Shown: piece after piece, positions 1 through 7,495 of the stretch
Layout: every line of letters starts with the position of its first letter
How positions within the stretch are numbered: the stretch's first letter is position 1
Assembly: GCA_019119435.1 (NCBI GenBank)
Contig: DWWZ01000010.1
Coordinates: 1 to 42,863, forward strand
Origin: Candidatus Butyricicoccus avicola
GTDB lineage: Bacteria; Bacillota; Clostridia; Oscillospirales; Butyricicoccaceae
Length of the DNA stretch: 42,863 nucleotides
Direction of reading: 5' to 3'
Made by a program: the position numbers and the translations under genes
Notes under the pieces: model-generated
Told to the model about the DNA's origin: nothing
What the model saw: the letters and a program-made list of their open reading frames with translations, nothing else
The model's database searches: none

Positions 1-1167
1 AATATCCGCCTGAGCTGGATTACCGTCCCAGAGGTGACGGACAGCGTCGTCCAGTACCGTGTCAAGGGAACGACCGCCTGGAAGACCGTCAAAGGGACAT
101 CCTATGTCGACGCTGTGACCGAGGGATGGAAGGAACTGGCTACCCACCAGGCAGTTTTGAAGGATTTGCCGGCAGATGCCCAGATTGAGTACCGTGTCGG
201 AGACGGCAAGGACTTCATGAGCGAAATCCACACATTCAAGGCGCCGCAGGCCGAGGACGCTGATGCATTCTCGTTTATCTTTGTGGCAGACCCGCAGTCG
301 GTCACCCAGGAGGACTATATGTCGTTCAAAAAGTCGCTGGATTATGCGACGACGTTTGTCGAGCCAGAGTTCATCGTGTCGGGCGGAGATACCACCCAGG
401 ATGGCTACAAGGCAACCGAGTGGGAAAATTGCTTCGCCGTCATGGGGGACTACTACGCTTCCATCCCGACCATCACCGTCCCCGGCAACCATGAGATGAA
501 AGGCGACTGGGGCTTTGTCTCCTTTGCCCAGCGCTTTAACATGCCAGGCGGCAATTCCGGTACGGAATTTGACAACACTATCGGCTGCTTTGAGTATGGA
601 GACGCCTGCATAGTGGCGCTCAATACCGAAGTTACCCCGCCGGAGGACAAGGCGGAGATCATCCAGAAGCAGCTCAAGTGGGCCAAGTCCTGCTATGAAA
701 ATTCCGACAAGAAATGGCGCATTATGGTCGTTCATGCAGGCCCGTATACCTCGAACCACGATCCGCTGGAAGTGCGCGATCTGTTCATCAACGACAGCCC
801 GTACTCTGTCGACGCTCTGGGCGTGGACCTGTTCCTCAACGGCCATGACCACATCTATATCCGCTCGTGCGTCAAGGATGGGCAAAAGGCCGAAATCGGC
901 GAGGGCACGACTTATGTGACCGGCGGCACGGTCGGCAACAAGTATTACGCATACATCCCGGAGCGCAGCGATGACACGACGGTCGCCTACCATGACGACG
1001 AGGACCGCCAGACATTCTCTATCATCACGGTCTCTGAGGATGCCATTACCGGGCAGGCATATCAGTGTGTGGACGATGATACCGATCTCAAGGAAGAGAT
1101 GGAGACCTGGGACAACTGGGAGCTGTCCGACTCCTATACAATCTCGAGCACCAGGCGTGCGGCGTGA
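1..1167 (+). CDS. Purple acid phosphatase-like metallophosphoesterase (5' end outside window)
   Basis: The reading frame is open from base 1, so the listed ORF start (GTG at 34) is an internal Val codon and the gene is cut by the window edge. The first residues (NIRLSWIT...VQYRVKG) look like the fibronectin-III-like N-terminal domain of purple acid phosphatases. The calcineurin-like phosphoesterase domain follows, with metal and active-site motifs FVADPQ, SGGDTTQD, VPGNHEM, VVHAGPY and LNGHDHIY. The first motif has Gln where many relatives have His. Such proteins usually hydrolyse phosphomonoesters and are often exported, but the N-terminus that would show a signal peptide is missing. The C-terminus (SSTRRAA) has no membrane anchor or sorting signal. 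A terminator follows. Substrate unknown. Confidence 0.9.
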   Translation, partial: NIRLSWITVPEVTDSVVQYRVKGTTAWKTVKGTSYVDAVTEGWKELATHQAVLKDLPADAQIEYRVGDGKDFMSEIHTFKAPQAEDADAFSFIFVADPQSVTQEDYMSFKKSLDYATTFVEPEFIVSGGDTTQDGYKATEWENCFAVMGDYYASIPTITVPGNHEMKGDWGFVSFAQRFNMPGGNSGTEFDNTIGCFEYGDACIVALNTEVTPPEDKAEIIQKQLKWAKSCYENSDKKWRIMVVHAGPYTSNHDPLEVRDLFINDSPYSVDALGVDLFLNGHDHIYIRSCVKDGQKAEIGEGTTYVTGGTVGNKYYAYIPERSDDTTVAYHDDEDRQTFSIITVSEDAITGQAYQCVDDDTDLKEEMETWDNWELSDSYTISSTRRAA

Positions 1168-1182
1168 CCACACACACAAACT

Positions 1183-1199
1183 AAATATCTAGGATATTG
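1183..1199. repeat. AT-rich inverted repeat, copy 1
   Basis: AAATATCTAGGATATTG contains the palindrome AATATC-TAG-GATATT. A close relative with a longer centre lies at 1845-1867, so two related elements flank spoVAC. Role unknown; chance is possible in AT-rich spacers. Confidence 0.35.
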
Positions 1200-1227
1200 T
1201 TCCTTTTTCATCCTCTTATTCAAAATG

Positions 1228-1258
1228 CGGCAGGCCATATGGCTTGCCGTATTTTTTT
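1228..1258 (+). terminator. Rho-independent terminator after the phosphoesterase gene
   Basis: Hairpin CGGCAGGCCATATGGCTTGCCG followed by TATTTTTTT. It lies about 60 bases after the phosphoesterase stop and ends that unit before the convergent spoVAC gene. Confidence 0.85.
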
Positions 1259-1319
1259 GCGATCAGCAGGGCGGATACCTGATATCTGCAAGCAGGGACA
1301 AAAGCGGCCCGCAGCCGTG

Positions 1320-1757
1320 TCAGGGAAGCAGATATAGGACCAGGCCATATAAGATGCTGGCCGAGATGCCATAGACTAGGACAGGTCCGGCGATGGCGAA
1401 CAGCTTTGCGCCCAGGCCCAGGATGAGCCCTTCGGACTTGAATTCCATGGCAGGGGACACGATGGAGTTGGCAAAGCCGGTGATGGGGACAAGCGTGCCC
1501 GCGCCGGCCTTTTTTGCCAGCTTGTCATAGAGGTGCAGGCCGGTCAGCAGCGCGCCCAGAAATACCATGGTGATGGCGGTCGCGGCAGAAACCCCAGATT
1601 CGTCCAGGCCACGGCCCTTGTAGAAATCGGACACCAGCTGCCCCACCGTACAGATCAGCCCGCCGATGACGAATGCCCAGAGCATGTCGGCCGGCAAATG
1701 GGACGGCGGCGCGGCCCGGTCCAGCATCTTTGCATATTCTTCTTTGGTTAGCTTCAT
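1320..1757 (-). CDS. spoVAC: Stage V sporulation protein AC (SpoVAC), lone copy
   Basis: 145 aa, the family's usual size. SpoVA proteins form the channel that moves dipicolinic acid across the inner spore membrane. SpoVAC features are visible: an N-terminal LTKEEY, a first membrane helix with GGLICTVGQL, the ALLTGLHLYDKLAKKAGAGTLVP stretch around residues 70-95, GFANSIVSPAMEFKSEG, and further hydrophobic helices to the C-terminus. I chose ATG 1757 over the listed GTG 1766 because AAAGGAA sits about 9 bases before the ATG but directly abuts the GTG. spoVAC is normally followed by spoVAD and spoVAE. Here neither is present and the next gene downstream is convergent. A strong sigma-G-type promoter precedes it, so forespore expression is predicted. 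Confidence 0.93.
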   Translation of the reverse strand: MKLTKEEYAKMLDRAAPPSHLPADMLWAFVIGGLICTVGQLVSDFYKGRGLDESGVSAATAITMVFLGALLTGLHLYDKLAKKAGAGTLVPITGFANSIVSPAMEFKSEGLILGLGAKLFAIAGPVLVYGISASILYGLVLYLLP

Positions 1758-1803
1758 GGGAAGCACTTCCTTTCCGCAATGTTGGCAGGAGGGATCTTTG
1801 CCA

Positions 1804-1834
1804 TAGTATGGGCTATACGGGAAAAACTTATTCT
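1804..1834 (-). promoter_or_regulatory. Sigma-G-type (forespore) promoter of spoVAC
   Basis: Minus strand: AGAATA (1834-1829), an 18-base spacer, then CATACTA (1810-1804). This matches the Bacillus/Clostridium sigma-G consensus (-35 gHATR, -10 cATWmTA, spacer 17-18) almost perfectly and lies about 50 bases upstream of the spoVAC start. Confidence 0.75.
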
Positions 1835-1844
1835 GACCCTATAA

Positions 1845-1867
1845 AAATATCTAAAATTGGATATTTG
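1845..1867. repeat. AT-rich inverted repeat, copy 2
   Basis: AAATATCTAAAATTGGATATTTG: arms AAATATC and GATATTT around an 8-base centre. It has the same outer sequence as the element at 1183-1199 plus five extra central bases. It lies between the spoVAC and ECF S-component promoters, so it could be an operator or a small dispersed repeat. Confidence 0.35.
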
Positions 1868-1933
1868 AAAAAGGTCAGACGCCTGCTAAACTGTTGTACA
1901 GCAAGGAACCACAGATCAAGGGAGGTATTCACC

Positions 1934-2521
1934 ATGACAGAGAAAAAGAGAGGCATTACGACGTATGACATTGTCGCAATTGCGCTGATGGCGGCATTTG
2001 TATTTGTTGCGACCTACTTTTTTAAGATCGATTTGCCAACCATCGGTGGCAAAGTGAGCATCAAGCTGGGCAATGGCATTTGTATCCTGGCGGCGCTGCT
2101 GCTGGGCGGATGGCGCGGGGCGCTGTCGGCGGCCATCGGCTGCACGCTGTTTGACCTGCTCGACCCGGTATACGCCAAGGAAGCGTGGGTCACTTTCATC
2201 CGCTACTTCATCATGGCTGGCCTGTGCGGCACCATCGCGCACTGGCATGGCGCGCAGGGCGCACACTTCCGCCGGAATGTCGTGGCGGCCGTGATCGGCG
2301 CCTACAGCTATTCGGCCATGTACATCGGCAGCAAGGTCTTAGAGCAGTTGCTGCTCGGCTCCTCGTCCCTGCGCAATGCAGTCATTGCCTGCACCACCAA
2401 TATCACTGCCTCGCTCATCAACGCGACCGCCGGCGTGATCGTTGCCCTGGTGCTGGCGCCCGTCCTGCGCCGTGCGCTCGCGCAGACGACCTTTGGCCAA
2501 CACGTCTATAACCACTCTTAA
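1934..2521 (+). CDS. ECF transporter S component (substrate-binding membrane subunit)
   Basis: 195 aa, starting at ATG 1934 after GGGAGG with good spacing. The longer listed ORF (from 1673) runs through the spoVAC promoter and is not the gene. The protein is a hydrophobic bundle of about six helices, with DIVAIALMAAFVFVATYFF at the N-terminus, a short IGGKVSIKLGNG loop, and the ILAALLLGGWRGALSAAIGCTLFDLL stretch typical of energy-coupling-factor S components. These bind a vitamin or other micronutrient and work with a shared EcfA-EcfA'-EcfT module, which is not in this window. No riboswitch was recognised upstream, so the substrate cannot be named. A terminator follows, so it is monocistronic. 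Confidence 0.85.
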   Translation: MTEKKRGITTYDIVAIALMAAFVFVATYFFKIDLPTIGGKVSIKLGNGICILAALLLGGWRGALSAAIGCTLFDLLDPVYAKEAWVTFIRYFIMAGLCGTIAHWHGAQGAHFRRNVVAAVIGAYSYSAMYIGSKVLEQLLLGSSSLRNAVIACTTNITASLINATAGVIVALVLAPVLRRALAQTTFGQHVYNHS

Positions 2522-2566
2522 ATGCAATTGCTATCATGCCCCGGCCGCTGAAAAGGCTGGGGAGAA

Positions 2567-2599
2567 GCAAGCCCGCAGGCACAGCCTGCGGGCTTTTTG
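2567..2599 (+). terminator. Terminator after the ECF S component
   Basis: AAGCCCGCAGGC-ACA... pairs with GCCTGCGGGCTT, followed by TTTTGT. Perfect 12-bp stem with a very short loop. Confidence 0.9.
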
Positions 2600-2710
2600 T
2601 CTGCTTAAGGATAGACAGATCGCTGCGAAATGGGACAGAAAAAATGCAATATGTGCACAAAATCGGTCAGGTATAACACAAATGTATGGAAAACGATAAA
2701 AAATAGGTAT

Positions 2711-2739
2711 TTTACATTTTACCATGCTACCATTACAAT
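2711..2739 (+). promoter_or_regulatory. Housekeeping promoter of the flavodoxin pair
   Basis: TTTACA (2711-2716), 17-base spacer, TACAAT (2734-2739); each hexamer is 5/6 to the sigma-A consensus. It leaves an untranslated leader of about 75 bases in which GCAGG...CCTGC can pair. No known riboswitch was recognised in the leader. Confidence 0.6.
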
Positions 2740-2822
2740 GAAATTGCAGGTGAAATGATTCCTCCTGCAAAGATGCGGGACATGCGGGAATCTGCCGCAG
2801 GCCATAGAGAAAGGAGCCAGCC

Positions 2823-3518
2823 ATGCAAAAATCTTGGAAAGCGGCCTGCGTGCTGCTGATAACGGCACTGGCCGGTTTTGCCTTTGCCGCCTGCCAGCCA
2901 CAGGAGACCGAACCGCCCGCCGCGCAGCCCGAACAGGACCGAGCACTCGTCGCGTATTTTTCGCTGTGGGACAACGCCGGACAGCCGGGGTACGCCGATG
3001 CACAGACTTCCGCGAGTGTGGTGGTGCATAACGGGCAGTCGGTGGGCACGACTGGCTATATCGCCCGGCTGATCGGGGAGATGACAGATGGGGAGCTGTA
3101 TCCCATCCGTACCGAGCAGACCTATCCGGCGGACCGGCAGTCGGTTGAGATCTACAACCGGCAGAGCAGCGCGCGCCCGGCACTGGCCGGAGAGCCTCTG
3201 GACGTGGAGACGTACGATGTGGTCTATCTGGGATATCCGATTTGGAATGACCAAATTCCGGGCGCGGTCTACAGCTTTTTGGAACGCTATGACCTGTCAG
3301 GCAAAACCATTGTGCCATTTTGTACCTATGAGGAGGGCACAACAGACAGCACCTACGCCGCGATCGCCGCAGCGGAGCCGGAGGCAGAGGTCATACAGAG
3401 CGGGTTTTTCATCCTGCCAGAGGAGATGCCTGAGGCGCGGGCTTATCTCTCAGTATGGCTGGAAGGGCTGTATACACTGGAGGCGCAGCCGCTGGGATCG
3501 GGGCAGGTCCAGGGCTGA
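2823..3518 (+). CDS. Flavodoxin-fold lipoprotein (Flavodoxin_4 type)
   Basis: 231 aa. The N-terminus is a lipoprotein signal: KAACVLLITALAGFAFAAC with a lipobox-like FAAC, so residue ~24 Cys would be lipidated and the protein held on the outer face of the membrane. The rest is a flavodoxin-like domain: ALVAYFSLWDN (first strand and FMN phosphate-loop region), TYDVVYLGYPIWNDQIPGAV (aromatic loop over the isoalloxazine ring), and GKTIVPFCTYEEG. Exported flavodoxins of this group are thought to carry electrons at the cell surface in anaerobes; the partner is unknown. It is followed 39 bases later by a paralogue behind its own AAGGAGG site, so the two form an operon. ATG 2823 was chosen because AAAGGAGCC precedes it. 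Confidence 0.85.
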   Translation: MQKSWKAACVLLITALAGFAFAACQPQETEPPAAQPEQDRALVAYFSLWDNAGQPGYADAQTSASVVVHNGQSVGTTGYIARLIGEMTDGELYPIRTEQTYPADRQSVEIYNRQSSARPALAGEPLDVETYDVVYLGYPIWNDQIPGAVYSFLERYDLSGKTIVPFCTYEEGTTDSTYAAIAAAEPEAEVIQSGFFILPEEMPEARAYLSVWLEGLYTLEAQPLGSGQVQG

Positions 3519-3557
3519 GAGGAGAAAGATTGACAGCAGACAAGGAGGATAAGACAG

Positions 3558-4232
3558 ATGAAACACAACGGCAATAAGCGGGCAATCCATATTTCCCTGA
3601 AACTGAGTCTGTCCCTTGGATTTTCCACGGGCAAAAAGCGGCAGGAGCGCGAGGTCGACTTAGCGCTGCCGCGGGAGTTGCCGCCGGAGCAGGAGAGCGG
3701 GGAACCGCCGCAGGCGGCACAGGAATTGCCGCAGGAGCAGGACGCGGCGCAGCCGCCGCGTGCGGCGCTCGTTGCCTATTTCTCGCGGATGCAGGAAGCA
3801 CCGGAGGACGAGTATGTGCCAGACCCGGTGACCGCATTGGCCCAGTGGATTGCTGCGCTGACAGGCGGGGACATCCATGCCATCTATGCCGAGGAAGTGT
3901 CCCTGGACAAGGAGCAGGGCCGCACGGTGCTTGCCGAGCCGGCTGTGCCCATGGAGCAGTATGATGTGGTCTTTCTGGGTTATCCGGAATGGTGGGACAG
4001 CTGCCCGGCCGAGGTGCGCAGCTTTTTACAGACGCATGACGTTTCTGACAAGCAGATTGCACCGTTCTGCGTGACCAACGGGGCGTTTGCCGGCGGCGCG
4101 GATGCGCTGCGGGAGATCCGTCCGGACGCACAGGTGGGCGAGGCGCTGTGCCTGACGGCCGAAGCGGTATCCGGCCAGACCGAGCAGGCACAGGATGCGC
4201 TGCGGGCCTGGCTGGGGCGGCTGGGATACTGA
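3558..4232 (+). CDS. Flavodoxin-fold protein, paralogue without lipoprotein signal
   Basis: 224 aa, second gene of the pair. Residues ~70-224 are a flavodoxin-like domain with ALVAYFSRM, YDVVFLGYPEWWDSCPAEV and KQIAPFCVTNGAF, clearly related to the upstream protein. Instead of a signal peptide and lipobox it has a short basic/hydrophobic start (KRAIHISLKLSLSLGFS) and a low-complexity Pro/Glu/Gln-rich linker (residues ~36-68) before the domain. The location is therefore uncertain: cytoplasmic, or tethered in some other way. The 'sRMQEAPEDEYV' stretch replaces the usual Ser/Thr-rich FMN phosphate loop, so FMN binding may be weakened. AAGGAGG precedes the start. A terminator follows the stop by 8 bases. 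Confidence 0.8.
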   Translation: MKHNGNKRAIHISLKLSLSLGFSTGKKRQEREVDLALPRELPPEQESGEPPQAAQELPQEQDAAQPPRAALVAYFSRMQEAPEDEYVPDPVTALAQWIAALTGGDIHAIYAEEVSLDKEQGRTVLAEPAVPMEQYDVVFLGYPEWWDSCPAEVRSFLQTHDVSDKQIAPFCVTNGAFAGGADALREIRPDAQVGEALCLTAEAVSGQTEQAQDALRAWLGRLGY

Positions 4233-4240
4233 ACACAGTA

Positions 4241-4278
4241 AAGGGCCGAAGGCTTGTGAAAAGCCCGCGGCCCTTTTT
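4241..4278 (+). terminator. Terminator after the flavodoxin pair
   Basis: AAGGGCCG...CGGCCCTTTTT with an inner GGCTT/AAGCC stem. It lies in the gap between two convergent units. Confidence 0.85.
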
Positions 4279-4334
4279 CCGTATGCGATGGCCCGGCGCG
4301 GCGTGCCGCCTCGGCCTATCCGGTGTATTGTGGT

Positions 4335-5534
4335 TTAGTTGGTGTAGTTATCGAAATAGCCTTGGATATAGACGATGGGCGTGCCCTTGTCGCCCGAGCC
4401 CGAGGTCAGGTCGGCCAGCGAGCCGATCAGGTCGGTCAGACGGCGCGGCGTGGTGCCCTGGGTCACCATGGTGCCCTTGAGGCTCTGCGCCTTTTCGTCC
4501 TTTTCGTGGATGTAGCCCTTGATGGCCTGCTTGAGCGCGTCGCCCTTGAGGTCGGCGAAATCATTGTCCGCCAGATACTTGAGCTTGACCTCGTTGGGGG
4601 TACCCTCGAGGCCGGGGGTGTATGCCGGGGAGACGACCGGGTCGGCCAGCTCCCAGATCTTGCCGACCGGGTCCTTGAACGCGCCGTCGCCATAGATCAT
4701 GACTTCGACCTGCTTGCCGGTCCGTTCCCGCATCATTTGCTGGATGCGGGCAACCATCTCGTCACAGTGGATGGGGAACAGCTTGACGGTCTCCTCGGTC
4801 GCCTTGTTGGAGCCCAGAAGGCCAAAGCGGTCGTTGTAGCCCGAGCCGTCGATGCTCGCGGTCATGATATCGTCCAGCGTGCACACGACCTCGGCGCCTG
4901 CCTTTTGCAGGATACGCTTGGTGCGCGCCCGGGTGTGGATATCGCAGGCCAAGACGGTTTTTGTGTAGTCCAGGATGGCACGCGGGTTGTTGGCAAAGAT
5001 GATCTCTGCCTCAGCGCCGGCCTGTTCGATGATCTGCTGATAATAGGAGACGTAATCTACGCCGGTAAAGACATGGGTCCGGTTGCCAAAATGCGCACGG
5101 TACTGCGCAAGGCTGAGCACATCGCTCCAGGGGTTGACGCCCTGTTCATCTACAAGATCGGGGTCGATCAGATGGTTGCCGACCTCATCGGACGGATAGC
5201 TGAGCATGAGCACGACCTTTTTGCAGCCCATGGCGATGCCCTTGAGGCAGATGGCAAAGCGGTTGCGGCTGAGAATGGGGAAAATTACACCCACGGTGCC
5301 GCCGCCGAGCTTGGCGCGGACATCGGCCGCGATGTCCTGCACGCGCGCATAGTTGCCCTGGGCGCGCGCCACGACGGCCTCGGTCACGGCGATGACGTCG
5401 CGGTCCTCCACGGAGAACGGCGCGCTCTGGGCGGCGGCCATGACCGAATCAACCACGATCTGCGCAAGGTCGTCTCCTGCACGGATGATAGGGGCACGGA
5501 TGCCGCGTGATACTGTACCGATCATTCTTTCCAT
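4335..5534 (-). CDS. CofE-like protein (coenzyme F420-0:L-glutamate ligase family)
   Basis: 399 aa, longer than archaeal CofE (about 250 aa). It resembles the Firmicutes branch annotated as F420-0:gamma-glutamyl ligase: IGTVSRGIRAPIIRAGDDLAQIVVDSV at the N-terminus, SVEDRDVIAVTEAVVARAQG, a central DGSGYNDRFGLLGSNKATEE stretch, and GDGAFKDPVGKIWELADPVV. True CofE adds glutamates to F420-0. No other F420 gene is in this window and most Clostridia lack F420, so the real substrate is unknown. An N-acyl-glutamyl or other amide-ligase role is one possibility (inference). It is divergent from a DUF362 ferredoxin protein, with a promoter for each in the 235-base gap. Start ATG 5534 follows AGAGGA. 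Confidence 0.75.
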   Translation of the reverse strand: MERMIGTVSRGIRAPIIRAGDDLAQIVVDSVMAAAQSAPFSVEDRDVIAVTEAVVARAQGNYARVQDIAADVRAKLGGGTVGVIFPILSRNRFAICLKGIAMGCKKVVLMLSYPSDEVGNHLIDPDLVDEQGVNPWSDVLSLAQYRAHFGNRTHVFTGVDYVSYYQQIIEQAGAEAEIIFANNPRAILDYTKTVLACDIHTRARTKRILQKAGAEVVCTLDDIMTASIDGSGYNDRFGLLGSNKATEETVKLFPIHCDEMVARIQQMMRERTGKQVEVMIYGDGAFKDPVGKIWELADPVVSPAYTPGLEGTPNEVKLKYLADNDFADLKGDALKQAIKGYIHEKDEKAQSLKGTMVTQGTTPRRLTDLIGSLADLTSGSGDKGTPIVYIQGYFDNYTN

Positions 5535-5584
5535 AGTGTTGTCCTCTTTTTCGTATAATGCAGAAAATGTAGATTTCTGTTCCT

Positions 5585-5613
5585 ATTATACCGGTTTTTC
5601 GCCGCCGGGGCAA
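5585..5613 (-). promoter_or_regulatory. Promoter of the CofE-like gene
   Basis: Minus strand TTGCCC (5613-5608), 17-base spacer, TATAAT (5590-5585). The -10 is perfect and the -35 is 4/6. Confidence 0.5.
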
Positions 5614-5643
5614 CCGGGAAAGAGAAAAAATCCCGGCGGCCGA

Positions 5644-5672
5644 TTGTCAGGGGCAAAAAGGGCTGATATACT
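5644..5672 (+). promoter_or_regulatory. Promoter of the DUF362 ferredoxin gene
   Basis: TTGTCA (5644-5649), 17-base spacer, TATACT (5667-5672); 5/6 match in both hexamers. Confidence 0.55.
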
Positions 5673-5769
5673 AAAAGAAAGGCCCGGCGAAAGAGAGCGC
5701 GTATGCGCCGGGTGCAAAAAGAGAATTGATACTGTCTTTTTAGACCAGAACGAGAGAGGAATTTTTTTT

Positions 5770-6888
5770 ATGGAGCCTGCAAAGGTATATTTTGCGGATT
5801 TCCGCACGACCCTGACCGAAAATCTGCAGCAGAAGCTGTGGCGCCTTCTAGATAAGGCCGGCATGGGCACAATCGATTTTGACAAGAAGTACGCTGCGAT
5901 CAAGCTGCATTTTGGCGAGCCGGGCAATCTGGCTTTCCTGCGCCCCAACTGGGCCAAGACTGTGGCCGATTACGTCAAGGCGCACGGCGGCAAGCCGTTC
6001 CTGACCGACTGCAACACGCTCTATGTGGGCGGGCGCAAGAATGCACTCGATCACATGGATTCGGCTTACTTAAATGGCTTTTCGCCCTTTTCGACCGGCT
6101 GCCATGTGATCATTGCGGACGGACTCAAGGGGACGGACGAGACCTATGTGCCGGTCGAGGGCGGCGAGTACATTAAGGAGGCCAAGATTGGCACGGCCAT
6201 CATGGACGCCGATGTCCTGATCTCGCTGACCCATTTCAAGGGCCATGAGAACACCGGCTTTGGCGGCGCACTCAAGAACATCGGCATGGGCTGCGGCTCG
6301 CGCGCGGGCAAGATGGAGATGCACAACGCGGGCAAGCCGCGCGTCCATCAGAAGCGCTGCGTGGGCTGCGCGATGTGCACGCGCGTATGCGCGCATGGGG
6401 CGATCACCGTCCAGGGCCGCAAGGCCAGCATTGACCATACCAAGTGCGTCGGCTGCGGCCGCTGCATCGGCATGTGCCCGCATGACGCCATCGCCTGCGA
6501 TTACGACGAGTCCAACATCGTCCTCAACCGCAAGATCGCCGAGTACACCAAGGCGGTCGTGGACGGCCGTCCATGCTTCCATATCGCACTTGTCATCGAC
6601 GTGTCGCCCAACTGCGACTGCCACGCCGAGAACGATGTGCCGATCGTGCCGAACGTTGGCATGTTCGCCTCGTTCGACCCGGTCGCGCTCGACCAGGCCT
6701 GTGCGGACGCGGTCAACCAGATGCCGGCGAACCCGCACTCGGCGCTCTTTGACCACGATGCACCAAAGGCGGAGGACGCGCATGACCACTTCCACGCCGC
6801 CCATCCGGAGACCAACTGGCAGAGCGCGCTCGAACACGGCGAGAAGATCGGCATCGGTACGCGTCAGTACACGCTCATCCGCATTTAA
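5770..6888 (+). CDS. DUF362 domain protein with two [4Fe-4S] clusters
   Basis: 372 aa from ATG 5770, with GAGAGGA about 9 bases upstream. The longer listed ORF (5353) is read-through of non-coding sequence. Residues 1-190 are DUF362 (KLHFGEPGN, FLTDCNTLYVGGRKNA, DVLISLTHFKGHENTGFGGALKNIGMGCGSR). Residues ~195-245 are a 2x[4Fe-4S] ferredoxin module (CVGCAMCTRVCAHG and CVGCGRCIGMCPHD), inserted before the rest of DUF362 (NCDCHAENDVPIVPNVGMFAS, SFDPVALDQACAD). DUF362 proteins are cytoplasmic iron-sulfur proteins of unknown reaction, common in anaerobes, and probably involved in electron transfer. The degraded GNAT gene starts 17 bases downstream. The C-terminal region is rich in His and Asp (DHDAPKAEDAHDHFHAAH), which may bind metal. 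Confidence 0.9.
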   Translation: MEPAKVYFADFRTTLTENLQQKLWRLLDKAGMGTIDFDKKYAAIKLHFGEPGNLAFLRPNWAKTVADYVKAHGGKPFLTDCNTLYVGGRKNALDHMDSAYLNGFSPFSTGCHVIIADGLKGTDETYVPVEGGEYIKEAKIGTAIMDADVLISLTHFKGHENTGFGGALKNIGMGCGSRAGKMEMHNAGKPRVHQKRCVGCAMCTRVCAHGAITVQGRKASIDHTKCVGCGRCIGMCPHDAIACDYDESNIVLNRKIAEYTKAVVDGRPCFHIALVIDVSPNCDCHAENDVPIVPNVGMFASFDPVALDQACADAVNQMPANPHSALFDHDAPKAEDAHDHFHAAHPETNWQSALEHGEKIGIGTRQYTLIRI

Positions 6889-6904
6889 CCGGACGGATTT
6901 TCAG

Positions 6905-7419
6905 ATGCGGCAGACGCTCTTCATCCGGCCCGCCCGGGCGGATGAATTCCCCGCAGTACGCGCGTTTTACCACCATCTGACCGATGCCATGCGGGATGCG
7001 GCCTTTCCGCCAGGCTGGGAGAAGGATATCTATCCTGCGCCCGCATTCCTGCGGCAGGCCATAGCCAGCCGGGGCCTTTTTCTGGGCCTAGCCGCCGGGC
7101 AGATCGCCGCGTGCATGGTGCTCGACCGCACGGGCAACCCGGACTACGATAAGGCCTGCTGGCCGACGGCACGCGCGCCTGGGGAATACCTCGTGATCCA
7201 TGCACTGGGCGTACGCCCAGACCTTGCGGGCCAGGGCCTTGCAGGACAGATGGTCCGGAAAGCAATTGCCTGCGCGCGGTGCGGCTGGACGTCCTGGCGG
7301 GCAACATACCGGCCGAGCGGCTGTATGTCGGGCAAGGGTTCCGCTATGTCGATACGGTCGAGATGTTTTACGCGGACACCGGACGGACCGCCTTTCGGCT
7401 GTACGAATATGCCCTATAG
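6905..7419 (+). pseudogene. GNAT-family N-acetyltransferase, frameshifted
   Basis: From ATG 6905 the frame encodes a GNAT protein through the acetyl-CoA-binding motif (VIHALGVRPDLAGQGLAGQMVRKAIACA; Q/RxxGxG/A type). At about 7274-7279 the homology jumps to the -1 frame, which gives VRLDVLAGNIPAERLYVGQGFRYVDTVEMFY...LYEYAL and stops at TAG 7419. The last part is the usual GNAT 'N-xxA-xxLY-xxxGF' C-terminal motif, so both halves belong to one gene. About four or five residues expected between the halves also seem to be missing, which suggests a short deletion that is not a multiple of three. Either a real pseudogene or a sequence error. It has only a weak Shine-Dalgarno site and probably depended on coupling to the DUF362 gene. 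Substrate unknown. Confidence 0.8.
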
Positions 7420-7435
7420 CAGTATCAAAATGATA

Positions 7436-7484
7436 GAAAAAGCGGACGTCTTTCGATCTCTGGTCGAAAGACGTCCGCTTTTTT
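7436..7484. terminator. Strong bidirectional terminator between GNAT and hypE
   Basis: A perfect 16-bp stem AGCGGACGTCTTTCGA / TCGAAAGACGTCCGCT is flanked by A4 on the left and T7 on the right. It can serve the plus-strand GNAT unit and, less ideally, the minus-strand hyp operon. Confidence 0.9.
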
Positions 7485-7495
7485 GTCTCCAAGGC

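Noticed and set aside
1861-1933. Possible vitamin riboswitch before the ECF S component
   Set aside because: Conserved TPP or FMN aptamer sequences are not present, and the leader is short.
2740-2822. Possible riboswitch in the leader of the flavodoxin pair
   Set aside because: A small GCAGG/CCTGC pairing exists, but no FMN, TPP or other known aptamer sequence could be matched.
4323-5510. 395-aa plus-strand ORF opposite the CofE-like gene
   Set aside because: Antisense shadow caused by high GC. The CofE-like frame has family motifs, promoter and ribosome site; this one has none.
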